A DNA stretch of 64,000 bases from Ewingella sp. CoE-038-23 (GCF_040419245.1 NZ_JAZHOH010000001.1:1550001-1614000), one strand, 5' to 3'. Numbered from the stretch's first letter, positions 1-8,669 are shown. A program made the numbers and translations. The notes: generated by a model not told the origin, from the letters alone.

Positions 1-2724
1 GGCTTTCCAGTCATCAGGCTGCATTCCTTCCTGATACAGGGTGTCGAACAGTTTCAGGTTGTCTTCGCTGCCGCTCAGCATTTTGGTGAGTTTCCCGAGG
101 CCCGATAAATCCATTTTCGCCATCGCCACAAAAGGTCGGGTTTCACCCGCGCGTAACGGCGTTTTCAGGACCACCATAGAGCGCTCTCCCGGATCGAGGT
201 TTCTGACGATGTCGTACACGCTTTCCGGCACTTTCATCTTTTCCACGTAATCCGCCCGGCTGGCCTTCGGGTTGGCGAGAAATATCTGCGTGCTGCACTG
301 CTCGATAATCGCCGGGGCAATCGGGTGCTTGACGATTTCGTCAGGCGACTGCGTGGCGGGGATGAAGATGCCGTTCAGCTTGCGGATCACTTTCAGCATA
401 TTGAGCGAGAAGCGGGAAAATTCGACATCGGCCAGCCATTTCCAGAACTCGTCCATGAACATCACCAGCCGGCGACCGTCCAGCAGGCTGGTGACGCGGT
501 ACAGCAGATAAAACGTGACGGGGCCGCGAATATCGTCATCATCGAGAAATTCCGTACCGTCGATACCCACGTTATCAATGTTGCTGATGTTGAAGGTGTC
601 CTCCTCATTGTCGAATACCCAGCCGAACTCGCCGCCCTGCGCCCACTGTTTAAGGCGGATACGCAGCCCGTTGATGCGGGCGTCGGGGGTTGGCGGCTCC
701 GGCAGGACTTCCAGCAGTCGGGTGATACCGAACTTGCGGTATTCCGAGGGGTAGTCGAGCATAATGGTATCCACGGCGGCACTGATCCGCTCCTCATCGC
801 GCGGATCGAGCGGCTTGCCGTTGCGGCCGCACAGCATGCGCACCAGTTGTTTGATAAAGCTGATATTCCGCCGGGTTGGGGCCAGCGAAAACGGGTTAAA
901 CCCGGTGGGAGTGCCGGTGCGGATACGGAAGTAGCGTCCGCCCATCTGGCGTATTGCCATCTCCGCCGCCCGGTCCTTGTCGAAATACACCGTGGTGAAC
1001 CGCTGGATTGTGGCTGAGGCGGAGAACGTCGCCGGATTGCGGTACTTCTGCATCAGTTGCTGCATGACGGTCATCAGCATCGTTTTCCCGGAGCCGGTTT
1101 TACCTATAATCGCTGTATTACCCGGCGTTTTTTCGTTGAAGTCATCCCGCCCGCTCTGGCTGTCGTGCAGGTTCAGGTAATACCCGCCGCCGCCAGGGGA
1201 TTTGAGTATCCCGATGGCGTCACCCCAGGGATTGCCGCTCCGCTTGTGGGAATGAAAGTTGTGCAGGCTCGCCAGATCGGCAAAGTTCTGGCTGCTGACG
1301 GCCACCAGACGGGGGCGCAACGTATACACCCCCGGCAGTTGCGCCAGGTACGCGGCGGGCAGCGACAGCGTGGACAGCGTCGTCATGATGCCGAGGTCGG
1401 CGAAAGGCTGCGCCAGCGCGTTGGTGTCCTTCACCACCTGCTCGGCGCTGTCTGAGGATACCAGCAGGGAGAAGTGGTATTTCCCGCAGGACACATGCCC
1501 GGACTGGAGCAGGTCACGCAGGACAATCAGCTCTTCGCGCTGTGAAATGGCGTCGTCGTCCGCCGAATTCAGGCGCTTTTCCGCCAGGCGAATATGCTTC
1601 TGCGCCTCATCGCGGGCCATGCAGGTGAAGGACTGCGTCAGCACGTACTCGCTTTCGGCATACAGCAGCGCGTCCAGCAGGCCGGTCGCGGTTTCAGGCG
1701 AATAATCTTTGATTTCCAGACTGCGGAAAAAACGGGAGCCGCCGACGGTCTGGCACTCGGCGGTGTCGGTGGTAAAAAAGACATCCGGCGTGCTTAATGT
1801 TTCATAAAACGGCGCACGCGTGACCGCCACCTTTTGCCACTTGCCGGTGAGCAGGCGGTGATAAAAGGACAGCTGGGCGGAATACACCCGCCCGTTGCCT
1901 TCATACATCCCCAGTGGCGTCGCCGTATAGCGAGACAGCGCCGAAGCCAGCGCATCCCGGTGTTCCAGCATTACTTTCAGGGCATCATCCAGCACCGCTT
2001 TGCGTTTACCGGACGGCTGTCCCTTCATGGCCTTTTTCTCCAGCGGAGAGAAGGGCGCATAGCAGACGGTGAAAAACAGCCGGTGCCGCCAGAACGATTT
2101 TTCGCTGATCGGCTGGTAATACAGCCGGGTCACTTCATCAGAAAAGGGAATACCTGAATTTGCATCAAAGGCAGCGTGGTATTTTTCCCGGATACGGTGA
2201 AGATAGAAAGTGACCGGCAGGCCTTCATATGCACGAATCACGTTATTGAGATGCGTCGCCATTAACGTCAGGTGATGTTCGTCCTCGCATTCAAAAACGG
2301 TGCCCTCCAGCTCCCAGCTGGCAACCAAATCACCCTGGCGGTTTCTTATTACCTGGGGATGGATATGGGAGGAGTAGGGAATATGTTTATCCAGCGTAAC
2401 GCGCTCGTTTAACTTCATCTTTTCAATAAACTCCGAAACGTCGACAGCGTCATAGCGGTTTGCCAGCAGGGCATTAGCACCAAAATGTTTATTGGTGCCA
2501 AACCGGCCACGGGTTTTAAAGGCCAGCCAGAGCAGCCCGAAATAGTGAATATCGGTTCTGGCCTTTGCCTTCATCTCCAGCCAGGCGGGAATAAGCAGTA
2601 ATATCAGGTAATAGCTGACATAGACCGCCAGCAGGACGATGGCCCCGCTGACCATCACGAACGGCACGAGGGGAATACCGGCTATGGCGGCAGGTCGCGT
2701 CAGCGCTTTGTTCAGCGTAGCCAT
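1..2724 (-). CDS. virB4: VirB3-VirB4 fusion, conjugative type IV secretion ATPase (C-terminus cut by window edge)
   Basis: This is the ATPase that powers pilus assembly and substrate transfer by a P-type (VirB) conjugation apparatus at the inner membrane. The ATG at 2724 opens 908 uninterrupted codons to the edge. About the first 90 residues look like VirB3: a short basic start, then a hydrophobic pair of helices from roughly residue 12 to 45. The rest is VirB4, with a Walker A motif GKTGSGKT at about residue 541 (near 1084-1105) and a Walker B-type stretch VMFMDEFWKW (near 435-470). VirB3-VirB4 fusions are known from IncX plasmids and several ICEs. The last residues visible (DTLYQEGMQPDDWKA) suggest only a few codons are missing. 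It lies 11 bp after virB2 in the same operon. Confidence 0.9.
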   Translation of the reverse strand, partial: MATLNKALTRPAAIAGIPLVPFVMVSGAIVLLAVYVSYYLILLLIPAWLEMKAKARTDIHYFGLLWLAFKTRGRFGTNKHFGANALLANRYDAVDVSEFIEKMKLNERVTLDKHIPYSSHIHPQVIRNRQGDLVASWELEGTVFECEDEHHLTLMATHLNNVIRAYEGLPVTFYLHRIREKYHAAFDANSGIPFSDEVTRLYYQPISEKSFWRHRLFFTVCYAPFSPLEKKAMKGQPSGKRKAVLDDALKVMLEHRDALASALSRYTATPLGMYEGNGRVYSAQLSFYHRLLTGKWQKVAVTRAPFYETLSTPDVFFTTDTAECQTVGGSRFFRSLEIKDYSPETATGLLDALLYAESEYVLTQSFTCMARDEAQKHIRLAEKRLNSADDDAISQREELIVLRDLLQSGHVSCGKYHFSLLVSSDSAEQVVKDTNALAQPFADLGIMTTLSTLSLPAAYLAQLPGVYTLRPRLVAVSSQNFADLASLHNFHSHKRSGNPWGDAIGILKSPGGGGYYLNLHDSQSGRDDFNEKTPGNTAIIGKTGSGKTMLMTVMQQLMQKYRNPATFSASATIQRFTTVYFDKDRAAEMAIRQMGGRYFRIRTGTPTGFNPFSLAPTRRNISFIKQLVRMLCGRNGKPLDPRDEERISAAVDTIMLDYPSEYRKFGITRLLEVLPEPPTPDARINGLRIRLKQWAQGGEFGWVFDNEEDTFNISNIDNVGIDGTEFLDDDDIRGPVTFYLLYRVTSLLDGRRLVMFMDEFWKWLADVEFSRFSLNMLKVIRKLNGIFIPATQSPDEIVKHPIAPAIIEQCSTQIFLANPKASRADYVEKMKVPESVYDIVRNLDPGERSMVVLKTPLRAGETRPFVAMAKMDLSGLGKLTKMLSGSEDNLKLFDTLYQEGMQPDDWKA

Positions 2725-2735
2725 CGTTGCCTCCC

Positions 2736-3017
2736 TTATGACGCCCAGTAGGCACCGAAACCTGACGCACCGACGATGAGGATGGCGCCAATGATGACGT
2801 TGCGCATGTCATGCAGGCTCTTGCCGTCAAACAAGACTTTGTATCCCACCCACATGGTGGCCAGCGTGATTGTGACGGCGGCCAGTCCGAGCAGGCCGGT
2901 AGAGGTGTTGCTCAGCGTCTCATTGGCTTTATTAAACCCGCTGTCTGCTGCCAGCACCGGGCTTGCCATTAACAGGCAAGTGAGGACGGGCCAGTCAGTC
3001 TGTTTTCGTTTCATCAT
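2736..3017 (-). CDS. virB2: VirB2-type conjugative pilin precursor
   Basis: A 93-residue prepilin, the major subunit of the conjugative pilus. It has a basic start (MMKRK), a hydrophobic signal segment ending near ASPVLA-AD (about residue 24), and two membrane helices (about residues 42-60 and 74-91) separated by a short charged loop (FDGKSLHD). This is the typical layout of VirB2 pilins, which wait in the inner membrane before assembly. The start is an ATGATG pair just after AGGAGGAAGA and overlaps the virB1 stop, so translation is probably coupled. It is followed 11 bp later by the virB3-virB4 fusion. Confidence 0.85.
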   Translation of the reverse strand: MMKRKQTDWPVLTCLLMASPVLAADSGFNKANETLSNTSTGLLGLAAVTITLATMWVGYKVLFDGKSLHDMRNVIIGAILIVGASGFGAYWAS

Positions 3018-3661
3018 TCTTCCTCCTGGGGGCCGGGAATGGGTAACGCGCCGCGTATCACGGCATTGGGGTAGCGCAGGGATGCCAGTACTGGCGTGGC
3101 GTTATCGGTAAGCTCGCCACGCATGACGGCGGTGGGGTAATGGATTTCCGGCATGAGCTTTTCGGCGGGAGGTCGCTGCCGGTCTTCCCGCGTTGACGGT
3201 ACGGCGTAGCCGATGCGCTGGATGTAGCTGGTCTGGTTAAATGTGGATTCCGGCTGTTGGCCGGTCGTGAAATTTCCCGAGTAGTAGCAACTGAGCGCAC
3301 GCTTCAGGGAACCGCCGCGGTGGTAGCAGTCGGTGAGGATCTGCTCAAACACGGACAGGTTGGTACAGGGGTCAAGAAGGTCACGGGCGGTCACGCCGTA
3401 ATGACGGAAATTGGTGCTGGTGATTTGCATCAGCCCGACCGAATAACGTCGGCCCTGTGCCGCCAGCCGTCCGGTGAGACTGACGGCCTCATCCTTGCTT
3501 GTGGGGAAATGTGAAGTCACGCCTTTGCCACCGGGCAGAATTTCAGCGATGGCATACGGATTCAAACCGGATTCGACCCGTGCCACATCGAGTGCCGTAG
3601 ACGGGTGAACGCTGGCGGCGCACTGCATCGACAGCGTAAGAAAGGCTGTGGTGGATAGCAT
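3014..3661 (-). CDS. virB1: VirB1-type lytic transglycosylase
   Basis: A 215-residue enzyme predicted to cut peptidoglycan locally so the secretion channel can cross the wall. It has a hydrophobic N-terminal signal (LSTTAFLTLSMQCAASV), then the goose-lysozyme-type fold: catalytic Glu in ALDVARVESGLNPYA (about residue 31) and the GLMQITSTNFRHYGV motif (about residues 76-90). Later comes ALSCYYSGNF, the usual third motif. The C-terminus (PNAVIRGALPIP) is proline-rich, and two similar stretches (YPTAVMRGEL and YPNAVIRGAL) look like a short duplicated motif. The ATG at 3661 follows AGAGG at good spacing. It is the first gene of the visible virB operon. Confidence 0.87.
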   Translation of the reverse strand: MLSTTAFLTLSMQCAASVHPSTALDVARVESGLNPYAIAEILPGGKGVTSHFPTSKDEAVSLTGRLAAQGRRYSVGLMQITSTNFRHYGVTARDLLDPCTNLSVFEQILTDCYHRGGSLKRALSCYYSGNFTTGQQPESTFNQTSYIQRIGYAVPSTREDRQRPPAEKLMPEIHYPTAVMRGELTDNATPVLASLRYPNAVIRGALPIPGPQEEE

Positions 3662-3729
3662 GGTGGCCTCTTAACAGTCAGCCCGGCGGGTGTATACCAA
3701 GCCCCTGCCGGAGGAAGGTCAAAAGCGGA

Positions 3730-3951
3730 TTAAGCAGAGGCGGTATCCTGCGAAATGCCGCTATCTTCTCTGGGTTCAAGCAGCACCAGCTTGCCGGAGA
3801 CAGCAATACCGGGTGTCAGCATGATATTCAGGCCAGACTTACCGTTATGAGCAAACGCCACGCCAACCCTGGTCCAATACGTGTTTATTTCGCCCTGTGC
3901 ATCGGGTTGACTTTCCTGGGTGACAAATACTTGATAAATGGGTTTTCGCAT
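3730..3951 (-). CDS. small conjugative-element protein (WxxxGxAxxHxxGxG family)
   Basis: A 73-residue protein starting at an ATG right behind GAGGAGGCCTC. It shows the pattern YQVFVTQES..W.RVGVAFAHNGKSGLNIML..GIAVSGKLVLLEP. I recognise this as a widespread family of short, uncharacterised proteins carried by plasmids and ICEs, compact and all-beta in appearance. It has no signal peptide or membrane segment. It sits 68 bp upstream of virB1 on the same strand, so it may be the first gene of the transfer operon. Function unknown. Confidence 0.7.
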   Translation of the reverse strand: MRKPIYQVFVTQESQPDAQGEINTYWTRVGVAFAHNGKSGLNIMLTPGIAVSGKLVLLEPREDSGISQDTASA

Positions 3952-4347
3952 GAGGCCTCCTCTACTAAAAACAACGATGAGTTAAATAAATGTCACATCC
4001 CAATTCTGCATTCCGGTTTTAACGGGTCAGCGAGAACATTCAGCGGCACCCTGAATTGTGGTTTCATGACAGCCCGAACCTTATTTTTAAAGAGCAACGC
4101 CTGATTCAGGCGAATTAACGTCAATACGGGTAACTATTATGTAATGACGCTTTCAGGATCAGATATCCGGGGCGGTATATAAACGATAAATTCAAAGTTA
4201 AAATGAGAGAGATAAATTAGCGGTAGAAGGGGATAAGCTTTGGGGTAAATAAAAGGAAGTGAAATATCTAATAAAGACGACTGTGGATTTATAGTTAATG
4301 ATAGAGACATGCAGGGGAAATATTCCTGCATGTCTCTGTGACCATTA
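3952..4347. other. 396-bp gap without a convincing gene
   Basis: AT-rich spacer between the TraR-like gene and the small transfer protein. It contains a perfect 13-bp inverted repeat at 4303-4337 and should hold the promoter of the leftward virB operon near 3960-4100. An oriT could lie here, but I see nothing that proves one. Confidence 0.5.
4303..4337 (-). terminator. inverted repeat after the TraR-like gene, possible terminator
   Basis: Arms AGAGACATGCAGG and CCTGCATGTCTCT pair perfectly around a 9-base loop, 11 bp after the TraR-like stop codon. There is no long U-tract after the stem, so a role other than termination, such as a protein-binding site, is possible. Confidence 0.5.
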
Positions 4348-4557
4348 TTAACGTCTTCGGCGTTCAAGTTTTTCCTGACATTCCGTGCAGGTGGTTATGC
4401 CCGGAAGTGCCTGCCGTCGCTTTTCAGGAATGAGCTTACCGCATACACGACAATGGAATAATGATGGCGTAGACCCTGGCTTAAAACGGCTCTGTTCAAT
4501 CATCTCTTCCAGTCGTTGCTCATTAAATTCCTGATCGCGGTCGATCTCATCCGGCAT
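4348..4557 (-). CDS. TraR/DksA-type C4 zinc-finger protein
   Basis: A 69-residue protein with a coiled N-terminal part (EIDRDQEFNEQRLEEMIEQSR) and a four-cysteine zinc finger CRVCGKLIPEKRRQALPGITTCTEC, i.e. CxxC-x17-CxxC. This is the short TraR form of the DksA family, which binds the secondary channel of RNA polymerase and changes promoter choice without needing ppGpp. Such genes are standard in conjugative plasmids, ICEs and phages. It overlaps the end of the upstream DUF2857 gene by 11 bp, so the two are co-translated. Confidence 0.85.
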   Translation of the reverse strand: MPDEIDRDQEFNEQRLEEMIEQSRFKPGSTPSLFHCRVCGKLIPEKRRQALPGITTCTECQEKLERRRR

Positions 4558-5134
4558 GGGCGGCCCTCCGGTCTGACGCCTCCCGTTCGCAAAGTGCGAT
4601 ACGCTTCCAGACGATGGTCAGTGACAACCCTTCGACTTTCGGCAGCAGGGTTTGCGTTACCTGCATCATGGCGGCCAGTGCATCGGTCGATTCCAGGTTG
4701 GCCACCCGGCATTGTTGCCATTGCCGCCAGATGGCCGCATCCGTATCTTCGTCCGGCTCTGGCGTCCGGCCATAAGGCACACGGATGCCCAGCAACCGGC
4801 GGCGAAGGCAAACTTCGTTGGAGGTGAGGCCAAAATACTTGTTGAGTAGCGCAATTGACCCGCCGAGCCGGATGGCGTGGTTGATACGTTGCTGCTGCAG
4901 AACCTCCTCACGTGATTTCGCCAGAAGCAGGTGTAATGCGTCGTGATGAACCGTCACAGCCAAAAACTGCGCAGACTCCCGACTGATGATAAACAGCTCG
5001 TCTAGTGATAATTGGTTGAGGGCATTCATTTCGTCGAAAGTGAATCCTAGCGATTCACAGTGACGAATATTGCCATCCTTCAATGCATGCAGGGCATCGG
5101 TTAAAACGGCGTAGTTCAGTGACGGGATAATCAT
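4547..5134 (-). CDS. DUF2857-type ICE protein
   Basis: A 195-residue soluble protein with no signal peptide or membrane helix. From its sequence and position beside AlpA and TraR genes I match it to the DUF2857 family, found almost only in ICEs and genomic islands. Helical throughout; a stretch QRINHAIRLGGSIALLNKYFGLTSNEVCLRRRLLGI (about residues 80-115) resembles a helix-turn-helix, so a DNA-binding regulatory role is plausible but unproven. The ATG follows AAGGGAGAAACACC. It sits 13 bp after the AlpA-type gene and overlaps the TraR-like gene. Confidence 0.65.
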   Translation of the reverse strand: MIIPSLNYAVLTDALHALKDGNIRHCESLGFTFDEMNALNQLSLDELFIISRESAQFLAVTVHHDALHLLLAKSREEVLQQQRINHAIRLGGSIALLNKYFGLTSNEVCLRRRLLGIRVPYGRTPEPDEDTDAAIWRQWQQCRVANLESTDALAAMMQVTQTLLPKVEGLSLTIVWKRIALCEREASDRRAAHAG

Positions 5135-5147
5135 GGTGTTTCTCCCT

Positions 5148-5342
5148 TCAGCTTATTGAGCGGCGGACTAATTTAATATTGATCCATTCGTCAATTTCCG
5201 ATTCGAGCCAGGCGACACTGGCCGGGCCAATCTTGATTGAGCGGGGGAAGGTGCCGTCTTTCATATACAGATAGATTTGAGAGCGCTTCAGGCCAGTTTT
5301 TTCTTCAACCTGTTTCAGACGTAATAACTGATGAGATGTCAC
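5148..5342 (-). CDS. AlpA-family excisionase/transcriptional regulator
   Basis: A 64-residue protein with the AlpA/MerR-like winged helix: LLRLKQVEEKTGLKRSQIYLYMKDGTFPRSIKIG..SVAWLESEIDEWI. AlpA proteins of P4-type islands control the integrase gene or act as excision factors. I chose the GTG at 5342 because AGGAG lies about 7 bases ahead; a longer reading frame from 5396 lacks a ribosome site. It begins a tight leftward cluster with the DUF2857 and TraR-like genes. Unlike in many islands, it lies far (22 kb) from the integrase. Confidence 0.85.
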   Translation of the reverse strand: MTSHQLLRLKQVEEKTGLKRSQIYLYMKDGTFPRSIKIGPASVAWLESEIDEWINIKLVRRSIS

Positions 5343-5421
5343 GGTATTCTCCTGTGGCAGATATAGCGCTAGCCGGGAGATAACACGACAACACAAAATA
5401 GTGGTGTGGAGAAAGGTGATG

Positions 5422-5459
5422 AACCCGTATTACGGAAAATCCAATCCTTAATACGGGTT
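5422..5459. repeat. 11-bp perfect inverted repeat, possible terminator
   Basis: AACCCGTATTA and TAATACGGGTT pair around a 16-base loop, between the stop codon at 5481 and the AlpA-type gene. It may terminate the upstream leftward gene or serve as an operator for the AlpA-type gene. Confidence 0.5.
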
Positions 5460-5480
5460 TTCATAGCGAAGGGCATCATC

Positions 5481-6407
5481 TTACTTTTGTGTTGGTAGGG
5501 AAGGGGGCGAGCCGCGCTCAAGCGCAGTCTTGAGCGTGTCGCCACTGAATCGATCGGTAATGCCTTCCTCAGATGCCCATTGTTCAAAAATGGACAATAG
5601 TTTATACGGTTGCATGATTAACGGACTGATAGTTTCATTATTTTTGCAGGCAAGCCAGAAGAGGCGTGATAGAGGGGTGGATATACGAGTTGGAGACGGT
5701 TGAAGTATTTCTTTTTCGATCGGTTTGTTGATCAGTTTCTCAAGTTCACTTTTTCTGAGGACAAAGCAGGCATCACTCGGTAATTCATGCATAGGAAAAT
5801 AATATTTATGCGAATCTTTCTTTGTAGCGTTTAGTATTATATCTTCGTAATCATCTGATGAAATATCTTTAGGTAGCCTTTTTACGTGTCGTTCGATTCT
5901 TTCATGCCATGTCATCTTTTCGAAAAGTTGAAACGTTTCCCCAAATAAACAAACGGTAATGCCATAATTATCCGACTTTGCTCCTGTTACAGGTGATGGT
6001 ATCTTTAATGAATGTGCAAGTAAACGCTGTATAAGGACATATTCATATCCGAGCAATGTTGTGTCAATGACTCTTTGTACAGGGTGGATATATCTTCCTT
6101 CAGTACTGAAAGTTAAATTGTTTTCGCTGACAAAGGAAATTTCGGCAAGCATGAATGATTTCATCGGTGACGAACTTTTTAATGGTCTTAGCTTTAATTT
6201 ATGATTTCGTGATTTAATTTTCCTCAATATTATTGGGGATTGAAAATATATTGAAAACCGAATTTTCCCTTGCAGAGCAAATCGATAAAAATCACTTTTT
6301 CTTATTTTACACCCATTCAATCCATTGAGAAGTCTTACCGCCTCCCTGATAGTTATCCAGTCTGGAATTCCATCTCTAATGTTTAGGTAAGTTGGATTGT
6401 CTGACAT
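5481..6407 (-). CDS. ICE-associated protein of unknown function
   Basis: A 308-residue soluble protein. The first 45 residues (IPDWITIREAVRLLNGLNGCKIRKSDFYRFALQGKIRFSIYF) look like a DNA-binding or excisionase-like winged helix that selects a site by a 'ladder' of helices. The rest has no motif I recognise; the C-terminus (ITDRFSGDTLKTALERGSPP) is a common ending of uncharacterised proteins placed beside AlpA in enterobacterial islands. I chose the ATG at 6407, which follows AAGGAGATGTATT. It is AT-rich compared with the transfer genes. A regulatory role is inferred from the N-terminus and position only. Confidence 0.6.
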   Translation of the reverse strand: MSDNPTYLNIRDGIPDWITIREAVRLLNGLNGCKIRKSDFYRFALQGKIRFSIYFQSPIILRKIKSRNHKLKLRPLKSSSPMKSFMLAEISFVSENNLTFSTEGRYIHPVQRVIDTTLLGYEYVLIQRLLAHSLKIPSPVTGAKSDNYGITVCLFGETFQLFEKMTWHERIERHVKRLPKDISSDDYEDIILNATKKDSHKYYFPMHELPSDACFVLRKSELEKLINKPIEKEILQPSPTRISTPLSRLFWLACKNNETISPLIMQPYKLLSIFEQWASEEGITDRFSGDTLKTALERGSPPSLPTQK

Positions 6408-6570
6408 AATACATCTCCTTTCACACAATGATATTGCTGATGAATTTCGCTGTGTTTTTGAAAGATGTTTAAAATTCTGATTGATATGAAATAGATCAGA
6501 ATGATATAGGATTATTTTATAAAATAAAAAAACCTATGTTTGGTTGGGACATTTTTCAAAGAGGTAAAAT

Positions 6571-6608
6571 AAAATGGCTCAGTGATTTGGTGTTCACTGA
6601 GCCATTTT
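6571..6608. terminator. strong hairpin after the MFS gene (bidirectional-looking)
   Basis: A perfect 15-bp stem, AAAATGGCTCAGTGA with its complement, around an 8-base loop. A and T runs at both feet make it a typical intrinsic terminator for the leftward MFS gene that ends at 6626. Confidence 0.85.
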
Positions 6609-6625
6609 AAATACTATGTGTACTA

Positions 6626-7819
6626 TCATGAGTAATCGGAGGTGGTGCGTCTTTTATTCGAATTTATTTGTAATAACATCCACAAAATACCAACGATTAC
6701 CACTCCGCCTCCAACCCAAGTAGGGCTTGTAAGACCAGTAACATCCAGTGCTACACCCCCCAATAGCGACCCTAATGCAATTCCTCCGTTAAAACCGGCA
6801 ATATTCAGTCCTGCTGCCACAGCTGGAGCTTCAGGTGCATGTATGTGAGCTAGCCCTATCACTCTTGCTTGCATTGAGGGGACCGCTGCGTATGTCAATG
6901 CTCCAAGCAAACCAATAAACAGTGCCATTAACATTAAGGATGAGACAGAGAACCACATAGCAAAGAGGACGATCGCCAGACCAATAAGAATTGTCATCAC
7001 GGCATGGTCTGCACCTTGCTTGTCAGTCAGGCGACCACCCCAGACATTCCCGATAGCGGCCATCACGCCGTAGACCAACATAAGCAAACTACTCGTACGC
7101 TCGTCTACATGCGTTACCTGAAGTAGAATTGGGGAAATATATGTATACAGGGCAAAAGATCCTGCATAGGCCAAAACTGTAATTCCTGCTCCCGCAAGCA
7201 GTAGTGGGTTGAACATGGCTTTTAAACCGTCCATGGCATTTGCTTGCAAGGAGGGATCATTTTGATCCGTGGGCATCAGCATTGCCAATCCAATAAAACC
7301 GATCGCTCCACTTGCCGTTACTGCCATGAATATAGACTGCCAACTCAACAGACTACCGATGTAGGTACCAAGTGGTACGCCTAATGCCAACGCAATTGTA
7401 AGACCGCCAAAAACGACCGAAACAGCGGCGCCAGCACGATGTCGCCCAGCCAGTTGGGTTGCCACACTTGAAGCAACAGCAAGAAACACTCCGTGCCCTA
7501 AACCGGAAGCAAATCGTGCAATCAACATCGGCGTTAGGGACTCAGACGCACCGACGATACCATTGCCAACTGTAAACAGGCCCATAGCAACAAGTAATAA
7601 TCTTTTACGAGGCCATCGTGTTGCCAACGCAGTTAATCCCGGAGCACCAATTACGGCACCGAGGGCGTAGGCTGTCACCGCTGTACCTACATGACTGACA
7701 CTGACGTTTAGATCAGCTGATATCCTGGAAACTAAGCCGATCGTGACAAATTCAGTGAATCCCAAAGCAAAAGCGCAGAGTGCAAAGACATATATAACAA
7801 AAGGCATGCGTTCTTTCAT
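6626..7819 (-). CDS. MFS efflux transporter, DHA1/AraJ-like
   Basis: A 397-residue inner-membrane drug/sugar:proton antiporter with 12 predicted helices. The N-terminus FALGFTEFVTIGLVSRISADLNVS is the hallmark of the AraJ/YdhP (arabinose efflux permease) group, and the DHA1 motif RWPRKRLLL follows in the first cytoplasmic loop. LARFASGLGHGVFLAVASSVA is the helix 4-5 motif. It begins 3 bp after the DJ-1/PfpI stop, so the two genes are one operon. Divergent from a LysR gene, it looks like a regulated resistance or export unit. The substrate cannot be told. Confidence 0.85.
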   Translation of the reverse strand: MKERMPFVIYVFALCAFALGFTEFVTIGLVSRISADLNVSVSHVGTAVTAYALGAVIGAPGLTALATRWPRKRLLLVAMGLFTVGNGIVGASESLTPMLIARFASGLGHGVFLAVASSVATQLAGRHRAGAAVSVVFGGLTIALALGVPLGTYIGSLLSWQSIFMAVTASGAIGFIGLAMLMPTDQNDPSLQANAMDGLKAMFNPLLLAGAGITVLAYAGSFALYTYISPILLQVTHVDERTSSLLMLVYGVMAAIGNVWGGRLTDKQGADHAVMTILIGLAIVLFAMWFSVSSLMLMALFIGLLGALTYAAVPSMQARVIGLAHIHAPEAPAVAAGLNIAGFNGGIALGSLLGGVALDVTGLTSPTWVGGGVVIVGILWMLLQINSNKRRTTSDYS

Positions 7820-7822
7820 AAC

Positions 7823-8527
7823 TCAGGCTCTTCTATTTTCAATAGAAGCCAACAAAGGCAGCATTGCCTCAGCGACTCCTTTTGCGGAAGCGGGATTCTG
7901 TCCGGTCACTAATCTCTCGCTGACAATCACCTGTGGCTGAAAATTTGCGGCTGCAAGATGCTCAGCACCTCTTTGCTTCAGCGTGTCTTCAAGTAAGAAT
8001 GGAACAATGTCGTACAACCCTACAGCACGTTCTTCATCGTTGGTAAAAGCTGACACCTTTTTGCCCGCAACCAGATATTCATTATCGGAAAGCCGAATAT
8101 TCACCAATCCGGCGGGGCCATGACAAACCGCAGCGACAACGCCACCCTTTTCATAAATTCGTGATGAAACACCCGCCAACTCTATATTGTCAGGGAGATC
8201 CCACATCGTCGCATGCCCTCCTGCATAGAAGACGGCGTCATAGACGTCAGGATCAATCTGGGAGGGTTTTAATGTGGTTTTAGTTGCCTCGCGTAAGGAA
8301 TCATTATTCCAAAAGGAGGCGTTAACCGGATCGCTGAGGTCTAAACCGTCAACATGTGTCTTGCCCCCCTTGGGACTCACGAAATCAATTTCATAACCTT
8401 CTTTTGTGAGTACATCGTAGGGGTGAGACACCTCAGAAAGATAGAAACCACTGGGTGCGGCATCTTTACTCTCGGCTTGACCTTTACGGTCATGGCTGGT
8501 CAATACAAACAGGATACGTTTAGGCAT
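7823..8527 (-). CDS. DJ-1/PfpI family protein (type 1 glutamine amidotransferase-like, Hsp31-like)
   Basis: A 234-residue cytoplasmic protein. The nucleophile elbow AAVCHGPAGL (Cys about residue 135) follows strand FYAGGHATMWDLPD, the pattern of Hsp31-type glyoxalase III/deglycase proteins. The N-terminus (RILFVLTSHD...GFYLSEVSHPYDVL) fits the same group, including the usual Glu in LSEVSHP. Family members remove methylglyoxal or repair glycated molecules; which applies here is unknown. The ATG follows AGAGGAAG. First gene of a two-gene operon with an MFS transporter, divergent from a LysR gene 142 bp away. Confidence 0.85.
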   Translation of the reverse strand: MPKRILFVLTSHDRKGQAESKDAAPSGFYLSEVSHPYDVLTKEGYEIDFVSPKGGKTHVDGLDLSDPVNASFWNNDSLREATKTTLKPSQIDPDVYDAVFYAGGHATMWDLPDNIELAGVSSRIYEKGGVVAAVCHGPAGLVNIRLSDNEYLVAGKKVSAFTNDEERAVGLYDIVPFLLEDTLKQRGAEHLAAANFQPQVIVSERLVTGQNPASAKGVAEAMLPLLASIENRRA

Positions 8528-8669
8528 TTTAACTTCCTCTATATGGGGGGACTTAAAGCAAAATTCTTCTGACTACATGCGACATAACAGACTTGTCATA
8601 TTGAGTCTTATTGTGGAACAATCTATTTATCCTTTAAATAGACCTAAACGGACAAACACTTACCCCAAA

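Noticed and set aside
325..1017. 230-codon plus-strand frame
   Set aside because: Shadow of the minus-strand VirB4 gene; no family resemblance.
4137..4367. 76-codon minus-strand frame
   Set aside because: Overlaps the terminator-like repeat and the TraR gene; hydrophobic, low complexity and without ribosome site.
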